Assembly (NCBI GenBank): GCA_044236545.1
Contig: JBIIGI010000001.1
Location: forward strand, 16,423-80,422
Length of the DNA: 64,000 bases
Direction: 5' to 3'
Origin: UBA6821 sp044236545
Lineage (GTDB): Bacteria; Verrucomicrobiota; Verrucomicrobiia; Chthoniobacterales; UBA6821
Positions within the stretch are counted from its first letter, which is position 1; each line of letters opens with the position of its first letter. The position numbers and the translations under genes are program-made. This document shows, piece after piece, positions 1 through 8,909 of this stretch. The notes beneath the pieces were generated by a model that saw only the letters and a program-made list of their open reading frames with translations, was not told where the DNA came from and searched no databases.

Positions 1-1
1 G

Positions 2-1108
2 GGTATGGAGTCACGAACCTCCTCGGAATCCGGTTATCGTCTCTATCCCCGTTCCGAGATGACTGTTTTTGGGGTGCGCCCCTTTTCCCTCTTTCTCCAA
101 GGAGTCGGAGGAAAAGTCGCGAGGATCTCGATGATATTTGCTAACAAGGGGGATGTGTCGGCCTACGCGTCGGAGCAGGACCGGCAACGTGTTGCCCAGC
201 CTGGAAGTCGGGAGATGGCGGTCTCCTCCCAGATGATGCAGGCCTACCAAGCTGCGATCCGGCACGACGAAAAAGAACTGAGGGAAGCGTTGACCAAAAT
301 TCTGGGGCCTTCCAAACCGGCCAAGTTGGGAAAAGTGGCAGGAATGGATGAACGCGGGGAGCGCTGGGATTGGCGCGGTCATACAATCCTCTTGTCCACA
401 CCCAGAAACGAGTATGTGGCACTGCGGGTGGTTTCCGGCACGGTCTTTGATGATCTTGATGCCGAGAGAAGATCGTTCATGGCAACCAAAGCCCTGATCC
501 CCTCACGGGTGGAGCACCGCTCCAATGGTGATGTGGTGATCACCGACATGCCGATGGTTGATCAGGGGGCCAAGGGGTACTGTGTTCCCGCAACCTTCGA
601 GCGAGTCCTGCGTTATTATGGTCTGCAAGCTGACATGAACCTGCTGGCCATGTCGGGTCAGACTTCCGCTGGCGGGGGTACTCGTCTGTCAAATATTTAC
701 GCGGCCGCCCAGGGGTTGGTCCGTGAGGCCGGGGGGAGGATCACCAGCGGTTTCAGCGGTGCCAAGGTTGCCGATGTGCAACCCTACATTGACAAGGGGC
801 AGCCGGTCCTGTGGGCTCTCTACAGTTCCGAGGAGTTCAACCGGCGGCTTTCCGATCGCATGGCACTGCGTTCCACCGTCACCGATTGGAAGGGATGGAA
901 GGATGGGGTCCTTGCCGGAATCCGTCCGACGGCCAACCGGCTTCCACGAAATGAGGGAGCCCATGTCTGCCTGATCACCGGTTACAACCGCGAAACCCGC
1001 GAAATTGCCATCTCCGACTCCTGGGGGCCCGCTTTTTCCGAGCGATGGCTGACCGAGGAGGAGGCCCAAGCGGTCAACCAAGGAGACAGTTCGGTGATCG
1101 GTTGGTAA
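2..1108 (+). CDS. C39-like papain-fold cysteine peptidase domain protein (5' partial)
   Basis: The frame is open to the left edge, and the first Met (position 5) falls inside what looks like a folded domain, so the true start is probably outside the window. The C-terminal half resembles the C39 bacteriocin-processing-like peptidase fold: a Cys in DQGAKGYCVPATFERVLRYYG (Cys193 counted from position 5), a His in GAHVCLITGYN (His320) and an Asp in SDSWG (Asp338). These fit a Cys-His-Asp triad. The N-terminal ~150 residues are not recognised. No transport or ABC domain is attached, so this is a stand-alone C39_2-type protein of unknown substrate. The family call rests on the triad spacing and local motifs only. 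Confidence 0.7.
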   Translation, partial: GMESRTSSESGYRLYPRSEMTVFGVRPFSLFLQGVGGKVARISMIFANKGDVSAYASEQDRQRVAQPGSREMAVSSQMMQAYQAAIRHDEKELREALTKILGPSKPAKLGKVAGMDERGERWDWRGHTILLSTPRNEYVALRVVSGTVFDDLDAERRSFMATKALIPSRVEHRSNGDVVITDMPMVDQGAKGYCVPATFERVLRYYGLQADMNLLAMSGQTSAGGGTRLSNIYAAAQGLVREAGGRITSGFSGAKVADVQPYIDKGQPVLWALYSSEEFNRRLSDRMALRSTVTDWKGWKDGVLAGIRPTANRLPRNEGAHVCLITGYNRETREIAISDSWGPAFSERWLTEEEAQAVNQGDSSVIGW

Positions 1109-1291
1109 ATTGCTCTGGCATCCTAGGCGAAGCTTGTGTCGGACTCAGCGGGAAGGGGTGCCCAAGCCCATTCCTTCGGATGATACCATCATCAACGGTG
1201 ATGAGTTTGTCGCCTAATCTCACAACTTACTGCCAAGTAAGTGGGGCTCCATATTGTAAAAAAATGCGATGGAGAGGAGTTTGCGGGTGTT

Positions 1292-3235
1292 ATGAAAAAA
1301 CTATTCGATGGCATCCTGAGATTATTCACCAACCCCAGACTCTACGGTGTGGGAGCTTTATTCCTCGTAGCATGGTTCCTCATTGCTCCGTTCCTTGCCC
1401 AGTGGGGTTGGCATCGCAGATGGCACAGAACGCCAACGCCAACACCGGCACCAACGGCCACCGCGACGGCTACCCCGAAACCGACGGTCACATCCACTCC
1501 AACGGCAACTCCCACGGTAACGCCGACGGCTAGCACACTCAACGTCCTTGATTACAAGGCCAAGGGAGATGCCAGGCGCATTGCGGCCAACACAGTGGGA
1601 AACAATGCCGTGATCAGCGTTCCTGGCGCGGCATTCACCGCGTCCGATGTGGGAAAGATTGTCGAGTTGTTCGCTGTGGGCAAGGCAACCTCGGGCGGTC
1701 ATCAGGATCTTATTGCCACTGTCACGGGTGTTCCGAGCAGTACCTCCCTCCAGATCAGTCCAGTTCCGACCGTCACGGCTACCGGTGTCGGCGGGGTCTT
1801 GGGCACTCAGAATTCAGGAGCGTTCCAGAATGCGATCAATGCTGCCACCGGCACCAATACCATCATCAGGATTCCGAGCGGGAATTATCTGCTGATCCCT
1901 CCGTCAAATCTCACCAATGTGTATCTTGACCCGATGGCATCCCTTGTGGTCCAAAAGGGAGGGATCAGGTTTGTGGGTGACGGAATGACCAATACTATCC
2001 TGACCGGATGCGGTGCCTGGACGCTCAATTCAGCCAACGAAGCGAAAAGGGGATTTCTCTTCGTTTGCCGGGGACCAGTGACAAACAACTACCCGCTGAG
2101 CTTTGAAAACCTGACCATGGACGGCGGTGTTTTTGAGGGGAACACGGTCAACAAGGGATTCCCCGCGAGCACAATCGACGGCTCGGGGTGGGATATCTAT
2201 CATTCGGCCGTTGTTGATCAGAATCCAGAACCCCTTCATCTGAACAAGAAATTCCAGGGATGCCGCTTCACACACTGGAGGGGGGAGATGCTCAAAAGCA
2301 CGGTGACCTGGACCAACGGCTTCATCGAGATCAACAGCTGTGATTTCAACGATGGCAATGCCTCGGGAATCAATTTCACGTTCTCACACAACATTACCAA
2401 CTGCACGTTCTCGAACATCGACATGGCCATGGAACTTTACGAGGGGTACCTCAGCGTTCCTTCTTATTTCCAGAACTGCACTGTGCAGGGTGCCAGGGGG
2501 TGCATCGCAATGGTTGGAGCTGAGGCGAGTCATCCAACGCCGGCATACACGATTCGCAACAACATCCTGGAAGCCGTTGGTTTCGGGGTGATGATGGCCC
2601 CGGCTGTTAATCTGACAATCAGCGGGAACAAGTTCGTCGGCGAGGATTTTGCGATCGGAACAGCGATGGGCTATCAGGGTACCGATTTCAACAGGAATAT
2701 CCTTATTCAAAACAATACCTTCACGAATGTGAGCAAGCCGTTTCTTGTTCAGGAGAGCGGATCCAACCGAATTGAGAACGTGAAGATATTCAACAACACC
2801 GCGTCACAGGGATATGCTTTTGCCTGGGGTTACGGCACGAGTTCCAATGTGGTCATCTCCAACAACGTCGTGACCGGATTTTCCTTCGGGGCGCTAAGTG
2901 ACCGTTTGCTGGGACAATGGTTCCTTGATGATCTCTCCAACAAATTCCCAGTCCATCAGGTTAGCGACGCCAGCGGTCAGAGTCTTCTCATCTCCTATGC
3001 CTATGGAGCCCGTCACCAAACACTGGCCACCAGGGTCGGCACGACATTCCTCGTGGATGACGCAAACCCCACGAGGATTCCTCCCGGTGCTCGGATGAGT
3101 ATTGTCAACCAAGGTGGGAACGCGGCCACGATCAATCTTTCTAACACAAGGTCGGCGACCGCTCCCACTCGTGTCCTCCAACCCGGCGTCAGCGTCATCT
3201 GTGCCTGGGTAAACGGCGCTTGGCAGTTTCAGTAA
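1292..3235 (+). CDS. Membrane-anchored right-handed beta-helix (pectate lyase-like) protein
   Basis: The order is: a short basic N-terminus, one hydrophobic segment (GVGALFLVAWFLIAPFLA), a Thr/Pro/Ala-rich linker of TP and TAT repeats (about residues 47-80), then NVLDYKAKGD, the usual opening of Pectate_lyase_3/tailspike-type beta-helices. Asn-rich rungs such as ISGNKFVG, IQNNTFTN and IFNNTAS follow. The last ~110 residues look like a separate beta domain. The frame could begin at GTG 1241, but ATG 1292 is preferred because GGAGAGGAG lies at 1271-1279 and the protein then starts MKKLFDG. The topology suggests an exported domain held at the membrane by its N-terminus. It may bind or cleave polysaccharide; no catalytic residues could be assigned. 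Confidence 0.75.
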   Translation: MKKLFDGILRLFTNPRLYGVGALFLVAWFLIAPFLAQWGWHRRWHRTPTPTPAPTATATATPKPTVTSTPTATPTVTPTASTLNVLDYKAKGDARRIAANTVGNNAVISVPGAAFTASDVGKIVELFAVGKATSGGHQDLIATVTGVPSSTSLQISPVPTVTATGVGGVLGTQNSGAFQNAINAATGTNTIIRIPSGNYLLIPPSNLTNVYLDPMASLVVQKGGIRFVGDGMTNTILTGCGAWTLNSANEAKRGFLFVCRGPVTNNYPLSFENLTMDGGVFEGNTVNKGFPASTIDGSGWDIYHSAVVDQNPEPLHLNKKFQGCRFTHWRGEMLKSTVTWTNGFIEINSCDFNDGNASGINFTFSHNITNCTFSNIDMAMELYEGYLSVPSYFQNCTVQGARGCIAMVGAEASHPTPAYTIRNNILEAVGFGVMMAPAVNLTISGNKFVGEDFAIGTAMGYQGTDFNRNILIQNNTFTNVSKPFLVQESGSNRIENVKIFNNTASQGYAFAWGYGTSSNVVISNNVVTGFSFGALSDRLLGQWFLDDLSNKFPVHQVSDASGQSLLISYAYGARHQTLATRVGTTFLVDDANPTRIPPGARMSIVNQGGNAATINLSNTRSATAPTRVLQPGVSVICAWVNGAWQFQ

Positions 3236-3457
3236 TTGTTTGAAGTTTGGTCTGTTGTTGTGATTCGAGCAGACCGCCTGTGGTCTTCATAAGGTCGCGG
3301 GTGGTCTGTAAGAATGTTGGAACCTTATCCTTGATCCATCATCGTCGCGAGATTTACGGCTTTGATTGCCACTCCGCCCTCACTCCGCTAATTCACTTGG
3401 GGGACATTCTTCAGTCGAATCATTCATTGAGGCGGCTGCAAGTTCCTCCAGCATGGA

Positions 3458-3542
3458 GCCGGCGTGGCGAAATGGCAGACGCAAGGGACTTAAAATCCCT
3501 TATTCCGAAAGGGGTGTGTGGGTTCGAGTCCCACCGCCGGCA
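3458..3542 (+). tRNA. tRNA-Leu (anticodon UAA)
   Basis: The acceptor arms GCCGGCG (3458-3464) and CGCCGGC (3535-3541) pair over seven bases, with discriminator A at 3542. The anticodon stem AGGGA/TCCCT encloses loop CTTAAAA, giving anticodon TAA at 3491-3493. A class II variable arm and the T arm GGGTTCGAGTCCC follow. The length (85 nt) and long variable arm fit tRNA-Leu. CCA is not encoded. The nearest neighbour downstream is a MITE-like inverted repeat. Confidence 0.96.
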
Positions 3543-3610
3543 TCGTGATAGGAGTGAGGCAAAAGTTGAACCGATCATCTTTTCCTTCGTAGACATAAGT
3601 AGCCGTCCTC

Positions 3611-3796
3611 AGAGACCGTCTGAAAATCTTGGAGTGACAGGCGTGAGCAAGGGAGGATGGATGGTCAGGCACCTGCGAGGGAGAATCCCCTCAGTTGGCT
3701 TTGAGCGGGCAGGGAACGCAAGCCGCACAGTTTCCCATGCCTGCGCCCGGTTTGGGGGCGCCCAACCACACTCTAACTAGTTTTCAGACAGTCTCT
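3611..3796. repeat. MITE-like element with terminal inverted repeats
   Basis: Positions 3611-3626 (agagaccgtctgaaaa) and 3781-3796 (ttttcagacagtctct) are inverted copies with one mismatch over 16 bases, bounding about 186 bp with no credible gene. The right arm, with two further bases (3779-3796), recurs exactly at 31859-31876. The interior is GC-rich and can fold, for example TTGGG/CCCAA around a GGCG loop near 3750-3763. The right arm abuts the stop codon of cydB, and tRNA-Leu lies 68 bp to the left. It could be a non-autonomous transposable element or a structured intergenic repeat. No target-site duplication was identified. Confidence 0.55.
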
Positions 3797-4821
3797 CAAT
3801 AGCCTACATGTCCGAGGCGGGTCTTGCCACGGAAGATCCAGTAGATGCTGACGGTGTAGGCGAGGACTATGGGAACTCCGATCACGGCGATCACCAGCAT
3901 GATGCCAAGGGTCTTGGCGCTGGAGGCGCAGTTGTAGATCGTCAGGCTGTTGCTCGGGTCAGGCATCGACATGACGATATGGGGGAAGTAGGAGATGCCC
4001 AGCACGGCCATGAGCAGGATCATGGTGAGGGAGGACATGAGGAAAGCGGGGAATTCCTTGCCACGGGCGTTCAGGAAGCCGATCGAGAGGGCGGCCACGA
4101 TGTCGAGCGCGAGGATGATGAATCCGAGAGGGCGTGTCAGCATGACGGCAACCAGATTAGGGCACTCAAAGAAGGTGGCGACGTTGAAGGTGAGGAAGAG
4201 AACCAGGAAGATGCCGATAAGGCGGGGGACCCATCCCCTGATGGTTGCCTGGAGTTCCCCTTCGGTCTTCATGACGAGGTAAATGGCTCCGTGCATGGCG
4301 AAGAGGGCGACAACGGTGATGCCAAGGAGCAGGGAGTAGGGATTGAGAAGGCCGATGAAGTCCCCGACGAAGTCACCTTGGGAATCGAGCGGGATGCCGC
4401 GGGTGATGTTTCCCATGGCTACGCCGATCAGCAGCGCCGCAAGGAAGCTCCCGGCGCTGAAGGCGATGTCCCAACCCTGACGCCAGGCACGGCCAGGCTC
4501 CTTGCTGCGGAACTCAATGGAGACTGCACGGAAAATCAGCGCAGCAAGAAGGAGCATGAAGGCGTTGTAGAATCCAGAGAAGACGGTGGCATAGGCTCCG
4601 GGGAAGGCGGCGAAGAGGGCGCCGCCGCCGGTCACGAGCCAGACTTCGTTGCCGTCCCAAACGGGCCCGATGGAGTTGAGCAGGATGCGGCGATCCTCAT
4701 CCTTCTTGACGAAGAGGTGCAGGATGCCGACGCCGAAATCGAATCCGTCGAGGATGGCGTAGCCGGTGAAGAGGATGCCGACGAGGAGGAACCAGATGAT
4801 GTTGAGGTCGGGGAGATGCAT
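3796..4821 (-). CDS. cydB: Cytochrome bd quinol oxidase subunit II
   Basis: CydB is the membrane partner of CydA in the bd-type terminal oxidase, which oxidises quinol and reduces O2 with high affinity. The 341-residue protein is strongly hydrophobic with about eight or nine predicted membrane helices. It shows the CydB signatures GYAILDGFDFGVGIL near the N-terminus and GPVWDGNEVWLVTGGGALFAAFP. It is somewhat shorter than the E. coli subunit (379). The start lies 8 bp after the cydA stop, so the two are co-transcribed. No cydX-like small gene was seen. Confidence 0.96.
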   Translation of the reverse strand: MHLPDLNIIWFLLVGILFTGYAILDGFDFGVGILHLFVKKDEDRRILLNSIGPVWDGNEVWLVTGGGALFAAFPGAYATVFSGFYNAFMLLLAALIFRAVSIEFRSKEPGRAWRQGWDIAFSAGSFLAALLIGVAMGNITRGIPLDSQGDFVGDFIGLLNPYSLLLGITVVALFAMHGAIYLVMKTEGELQATIRGWVPRLIGIFLVLFLTFNVATFFECPNLVAVMLTRPLGFIILALDIVAALSIGFLNARGKEFPAFLMSSLTMILLMAVLGISYFPHIVMSMPDPSNSLTIYNCASSAKTLGIMLVIAVIGVPIVLAYTVSIYWIFRGKTRLGHVGY

Positions 4822-4829
4822 GGCGGTGA

Positions 4830-6353
4830 TTATTCGGAGGCGCGTCCCTTTTTGGTGAAAAGCTCACCGTCGGAAAGTCCGACGGCCAGGGTGTGGTGAC
4901 CATCGTCATCATCCGGCCCGTGCTGGATCTTTCGGTTAAGCAGGTAAATGAAGGTGATGAAGAGGAGGGTGTAGATCAGGGTGAAAAGGATGATGGAGAA
5001 GACCACCTGGTTTGCATGCACGGCCCGGGAGAGACCATCGGAGGTCTTGAGCATGTTGTAGACGATCCAGGGCTGACGACCCATCTCGGCAGTGAACCAA
5101 CCCGCCTGCATGCAGATCTGCGGGGCAATCACGGCAAAGACATAGATCCAGAGGAGGCCCCTGATTGCCGGAACATCGGTGCGGAAGATCCATCCGCGCC
5201 AGAGAAGGGAGAGTGCCAGGAAGGAGAGACCGAAGACCGCCGATCCGATGCCGATCATGAGATGATAGGTCTGGAAGACAGCACCCACAGCGGGCCAGTA
5301 ATCTGGTCTGATCTCGGCAAGCTTTTCCTTGGAAAGGCCCGGATGGCGCGCTGCCAGGAACTCATCGCTCGGCATCGAGAGGAGTCCCTGCACGGGTTGT
5401 TTGAAATTATGAAAGCAGAGAAAGCTGAGCAGGGCCGGGATCTGCGGGCCGTGGACAGTCTGATTCTTGGTGTCGACCCAGCCAAAGAGGGTCATCGGGG
5501 TGTAGTCCTGTGTCTCGTAGACTCCCTCCATGGAGGCCAATTTGATCGGTTGGTTGCGAACCACGCCGCGCGCTGTGGAGTCGGCGCTGATGGACTGGAG
5601 GATGGTGGTGAAGGCGGCGAAACAGACGGCAACCGTCATCGAGGCCTTGGCAAACCTAAGATGTTTGCCCTTGAGGAGGTACCAGGCGCTGATGCTCATC
5701 ACGAGAAAAGAACCCACGAGCCAAGCACCGAAGACCACGTGACAGATCCGCTCCAAGGAGGAGGGATTGGTTATCATCAACCAGAAATTGTCGACGACCG
5801 CCCGGACATGCCCCAGATCGGAGGCTTGGACGATGTAGCCTTCGGGAAGATGTGTGTGGACGGCGCCCGTGATCCTCTCGAGGTGGAAGCCCGCGGGAGT
5901 CTGCATCCAGGAGTTGGCGATCAGGATCCAGATGGCGCTGAAATGGGAACCGAGGCAGACCATGCAGGTGGCAAAGAAGTGCATCTTGGGGCCTACCTTG
6001 TCCCAGCCGAAGAGGAGCAGGGCCAGGAAGCCGGACTCTAGGAAGAAGGCGAAGATTCCTTCGGCGGCCAGGGCGCTTCCGAAGATGTCACCGACAAAGC
6101 GCGAGTAGGCGGCCCAGTTCGTCCCGAACTCGAATTCCATGACGATGCCGGTCGCCACGCCGATGGCAAAGATCAGGCCGAAAATCCTCGTCCAGAAATG
6201 GGCGAGTTGATGGAAGAGGGGATTCTTGGTCTTGAGGTACAGGCCCTCCATGATCACCAGAAGCACTCCCAAGCCGATGGTCATCGGCGGATAGAGGAAA
6301 TGGAACGAAACTGTAAGCGCGAACTGGATGCGGGAGAGGATTTCGACGGACAT
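4830..6353 (-). CDS. cydA: Cytochrome bd quinol oxidase subunit I
   Basis: This is the catalytic heme-bearing subunit of the bd oxidase (507 residues). Seen are the N-terminal helix with the heme b595 ligand region RIQFALTVSFHFLYPP (His18), the quinol-loop motif NQPIKLASMEGVYET, and MGRQPWIVYNMLKTSDG near the C-terminus. The quinol loop is of the short type. It is followed by cydB and preceded at 77 bp by hemW on the same strand, so heme handling and a heme-dependent oxidase sit together. The start ATG at 6353 gives the usual N-terminus. Confidence 0.97.
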   Translation of the reverse strand: MSVEILSRIQFALTVSFHFLYPPMTIGLGVLLVIMEGLYLKTKNPLFHQLAHFWTRIFGLIFAIGVATGIVMEFEFGTNWAAYSRFVGDIFGSALAAEGIFAFFLESGFLALLLFGWDKVGPKMHFFATCMVCLGSHFSAIWILIANSWMQTPAGFHLERITGAVHTHLPEGYIVQASDLGHVRAVVDNFWLMITNPSSLERICHVVFGAWLVGSFLVMSISAWYLLKGKHLRFAKASMTVAVCFAAFTTILQSISADSTARGVVRNQPIKLASMEGVYETQDYTPMTLFGWVDTKNQTVHGPQIPALLSFLCFHNFKQPVQGLLSMPSDEFLAARHPGLSKEKLAEIRPDYWPAVGAVFQTYHLMIGIGSAVFGLSFLALSLLWRGWIFRTDVPAIRGLLWIYVFAVIAPQICMQAGWFTAEMGRQPWIVYNMLKTSDGLSRAVHANQVVFSIILFTLIYTLLFITFIYLLNRKIQHGPDDDDGHHTLAVGLSDGELFTKKGRASE

Positions 6354-6430
6354 CAGGGCTAACTCAACCTAGTTCACACGTTCCCATCAACCGGAAAATC
6401 ACCATGCAATGCGTTACAACAATAACGATT

Positions 6431-7537
6431 CTATACAAAGATTTCAGCGACCGTGTCGGCAAGAAGCCTGCCGCGGGGGGTTAGGAGCCATCGATCCGCG
6501 GCACGCCGGACAAGTCCTTCCTTCTCGATGCGACAAAGCTCGTCTTCCCAGGTAGAGGACTCGGCTAGAGGGAGTCCCTCCAAGGTTCTCATCCCGAAGG
6601 CGGCACGCTCGGAAGCCTTGAGCCCAGGGGTGACCACCTCTTCGAAATCGACGGCGGTTTTTCCATTCAGCGTCGTTTCGCTGTAGATCCCTGTCTCGCG
6701 GATGTTGCGCCAACGGTGGGTGCCGACCGTGGAGAACGCGCTGGGGCCGAGTCCCAGGTAATCCTTTCCCGACCAGTAAGCGGAGTTGTGCAGTGACTGG
6801 CGGCCCGGCAGTGAGTAGTTGGAGACCTCGTACTGGAGGTAGCCGGCGTGCCCAAGCAGCTCTGCGGTGAGTTCAAACTGATCGGCTTCCAGTCCCTCGT
6901 CGGGGGCCATCTCTCCCCTGCCCAGCTTCCTGAAGAACTCGGTGTCCTCTTCGTAGGTGAGGCCGTATGCGGAGAGATGCTCCGGTGCCAGTCGGAGTGA
7001 TCGTTCCAAGGAGGAGCGCCACGACTCGAGCGATTGGCCGGGGACTCCGAAGATGAGATCGATGGAGATGTTGTCAAATCCGGCTTGCCGCAGGATTCCG
7101 AAAGACTCCTCGGCCCTGTCCGCGTCATGGGTGCGGCCGAGTGACTTGAGAACCTGGTCGTCCCAAGACTGGACCCCCATGCTGATGCGGTTGATACCCG
7201 CATCCCGTAGAAGCGCCGCCTTGTCCGCGGCCACGGTGGCGGGATTCATCTCGATGCTCCATTCCTCCAACGCCGAGAGATCGAGTTGTGAGCGGAGACC
7301 GCCCAGAAGTTTTTCGAACTGAGGGATGGAGAGGGCGCTTGGAGTTCCTCCGCCGAAGAAGATCGTCCGTGGTTGCAAACGGTTCGCCCAATTCCCGGTC
7401 TCCTTCAGGAGTGCATCAAGGAATGTCTCCACGCGCTCACGTCCGGCTGATTCCTTGTAAAAGGCACAGTAGGGACAGATGTTCGGGCAGAACGGGATGT
7501 GGATGTAGAGGTGCTCGATCAAGTAGGATGCGCTCAT
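6431..7537 (-). CDS. hemW: HemW-like radical SAM heme chaperone (HemN family)
   Basis: The radical SAM cluster motif CPNICPYC (C-x3-C-x2-C) follows IHIPF near the N-terminus, with FFGGGTPSAL and MGVQSWDD further on. This pattern fits HemW, a heme-binding chaperone, better than the true coproporphyrinogen dehydrogenase HemN, whose motif differs around the third Cys. The frame extends to 7669, but ATG 7537 (MSASYLIEHLYIHIPFC) gives 368 residues, the usual family length, and drops a 44-residue Arg-rich stretch that looks non-coding. Older databases label this family oxygen-independent coproporphyrinogen III oxidase. Confidence 0.9.
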   Translation of the reverse strand: MSASYLIEHLYIHIPFCPNICPYCAFYKESAGRERVETFLDALLKETGNWANRLQPRTIFFGGGTPSALSIPQFEKLLGGLRSQLDLSALEEWSIEMNPATVAADKAALLRDAGINRISMGVQSWDDQVLKSLGRTHDADRAEESFGILRQAGFDNISIDLIFGVPGQSLESWRSSLERSLRLAPEHLSAYGLTYEEDTEFFRKLGRGEMAPDEGLEADQFELTAELLGHAGYLQYEVSNYSLPGRQSLHNSAYWSGKDYLGLGPSAFSTVGTHRWRNIRETGIYSETTLNGKTAVDFEEVVTPGLKASERAAFGMRTLEGLPLAESSTWEDELCRIEKEGLVRRAADRWLLTPRGRLLADTVAEIFV

Positions 7538-7787
7538 TGTCCGCAAATCGATCCTATTCGTTAATTCCCAAGAAAACCATGACCTTGATTGAGCCGAATG
7601 ATACCTTGCCGCGCGGAATATCCGTGCACCCCCAACTATCCGTCTGCCACCTCGTATTGCGGAGATCATGTTCAGGGTGCTTCCCCCGAAAACTCAGGTG
7701 ACCGTAATCGATTAGCCCCTCTGCCCTTGGGACTTCGGGAAAATCTTCGCCTCGGTCATCGCCCAATGGTAGCTTATGGAAGATCCC

Positions 7788-8393
7788 ATGTCGTCCACCC
7801 TCCACCTGAGTGTTCGCCGATGTCTCCTGATCTTGGGGATCGTTGTGCTTCCGGATTCCTCCTTTGCAAGCGTTGCCAAAATGGAGTCGATGCGCCCCGC
7901 ATCCGAGCTCATCACTCAGCAGGAGAAGGCGAAGGTGTATCCGTCTGTACTGGAAAAGGCATCCAATGATCCGGTTTCCATCGTGATATCCCTCTCCAAG
8001 CAGCGTGCTTACCTTCTTATCGGGGGGAGGATCGCCGTCGATTCTCCCATCTCATCGGGCAGGAGGAATGGTTGGACACCCAAGGGCAATTTCTCGGTTA
8101 TGGAAAAGGATCCCGATCACCGTTCCAGTCTCTACGGTGACTTTGTCGATGGGGGAGGGCGGATTGTCCGTTCTGGGGTGAGCAGTAAACTGGATTCAGC
8201 TCCTAGCGGCACTCGCTTTCGGGGAGCATCGATGAAGTTCTTCTTGCGGCTCACACCGCAAGGGGTCGGCATGCATGCGGGGATCCTGCCCGGCTACCCG
8301 GCCTCCCACGGATGCATACGCCTCCCCACCGACATGGCCAGGATCATCTTCAGCAAGGTCGGGCTCAATACTCCGGTGACTGTCGCTGAATAA
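7788..8393 (+). CDS. Secreted L,D-transpeptidase (YkuD domain)
   Basis: L,D-transpeptidases cross-link peptidoglycan stem peptides or attach lipoproteins through an active-site Cys. The C-terminal half has the YkuD signature HAGILPGYPASHGCIRLP; counted from this start, His163, His174 and catalytic Cys176. An N-terminal signal peptide (LLILGIVVLPDSSFA) directs export. The frame has an upstream ATG at 7776, but ATG 7788 is preceded by GGAAGA at 7778-7783 at a workable distance and gives a cleaner signal peptide. The gene is divergent from hemW across about 250 bp with no other credible gene. Confidence 0.92.
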   Translation: MSSTLHLSVRRCLLILGIVVLPDSSFASVAKMESMRPASELITQQEKAKVYPSVLEKASNDPVSIVISLSKQRAYLLIGGRIAVDSPISSGRRNGWTPKGNFSVMEKDPDHRSSLYGDFVDGGGRIVRSGVSSKLDSAPSGTRFRGASMKFFLRLTPQGVGMHAGILPGYPASHGCIRLPTDMARIIFSKVGLNTPVTVAE

Positions 8394-8476
8394 GGGGTGG
8401 TGGAGGTTGGAAATTGAAAAGCTGGCAGCAAAAAGCCAAGCCTGCGGCGGGCAGAAAACTTCTCCCGGGGAATTTC

Positions 8477-8809
8477 CTAGTCGCTCTGGGCCAAAAGTTC
8501 CATGTTCCGCTCGAACTCCTCCTCGGTGGAGACAAAGGGGTGTGCCTTTTCCACGTGCAAAGCATCATGAGCCGTGAGGATCAAGAGTGCCGCAACCCCG
8601 GCAAACGGCAGTGGGAGCAGCCATCGGAGAATCCGCTTAAACCCGAAAGGCGGCCTTCCTGACTGGGTCATCCCGACAGCTAATCCGGCAGTACGTGCGG
8701 CAAACCAGGGCGATTTGACAATGGGACGGGAGGAGGCGTCCTTGTAAAGAAGTTCCCATACAGGATCCTCTTCCTCGTCATCTCGATCGTGATGAAGTTC
8801 TTCTTTCAT
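8477..8809 (-). CDS. Small single-pass membrane protein, unknown function
   Basis: The 110-residue product has a very acidic N-terminus (HHDRDDEEEDPVWELL), a segment SPWFAARTAGLA, one membrane helix (LLPLPFAGVAALLILTA) and an acidic tail. The frame extends to 8851, but the internal Met at 8809 follows AGAAGG closely and begins at the charged region. It lies beyond the rpoD terminator, so it has its own promoter. The layout of acidic cytoplasmic stretch plus single helix recalls short anti-sigma-like proteins, but no recognised domain was found. Function unknown. Confidence 0.6.
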   Translation of the reverse strand: MKEELHHDRDDEEEDPVWELLYKDASSRPIVKSPWFAARTAGLAVGMTQSGRPPFGFKRILRWLLPLPFAGVAALLILTAHDALHVEKAHPFVSTEEEFERNMELLAQSD

Positions 8810-8855
8810 TCCCTTCTGGCATTTAACACCGGAACCTTTCAGGAGTTGCAAAAGA

Positions 8856-8883
8856 AAAAATGGGGGCTTTAGCCCCCATTTTT
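8856..8883 (-). terminator. Rho-independent terminator after rpoD
   Basis: The arms aaaaatgggggct (8856-8868) and agcccccattttt (8871-8883) are a perfect 13-bp inverted repeat with a tiny loop. Read on the minus strand it is a GC-rich stem ending in a U-tract, 26 bp after the rpoD stop. Because the A and T tracts are symmetrical it could also act on the plus strand. Confidence 0.9.
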
Positions 8884-8909
8884 CCTGAAATCAATCCGAT
8901 CGGAAAAGA

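Noticed and set aside
3247..3780. Open frame across the tRNA-Leu gene
   Set aside because: It contains a complete tRNA and part of an inverted repeat, and its translation has no recognisable features.
3611..3796. Considered as a transcription terminator for cydB
   Set aside because: The arms are about 154 bases apart and lack a T-tract in the right place, so a mobile or structured repeat fits better.
3808..4899. Open frame on the plus strand opposite cydB
   Set aside because: Acidic, low-complexity sequence typical of the antisense of a membrane protein gene.
7538..7787. Small gene between hemW and the L,D-transpeptidase gene
   Set aside because: Only short frames with mixed composition and no start signal; treated as a divergent promoter region.
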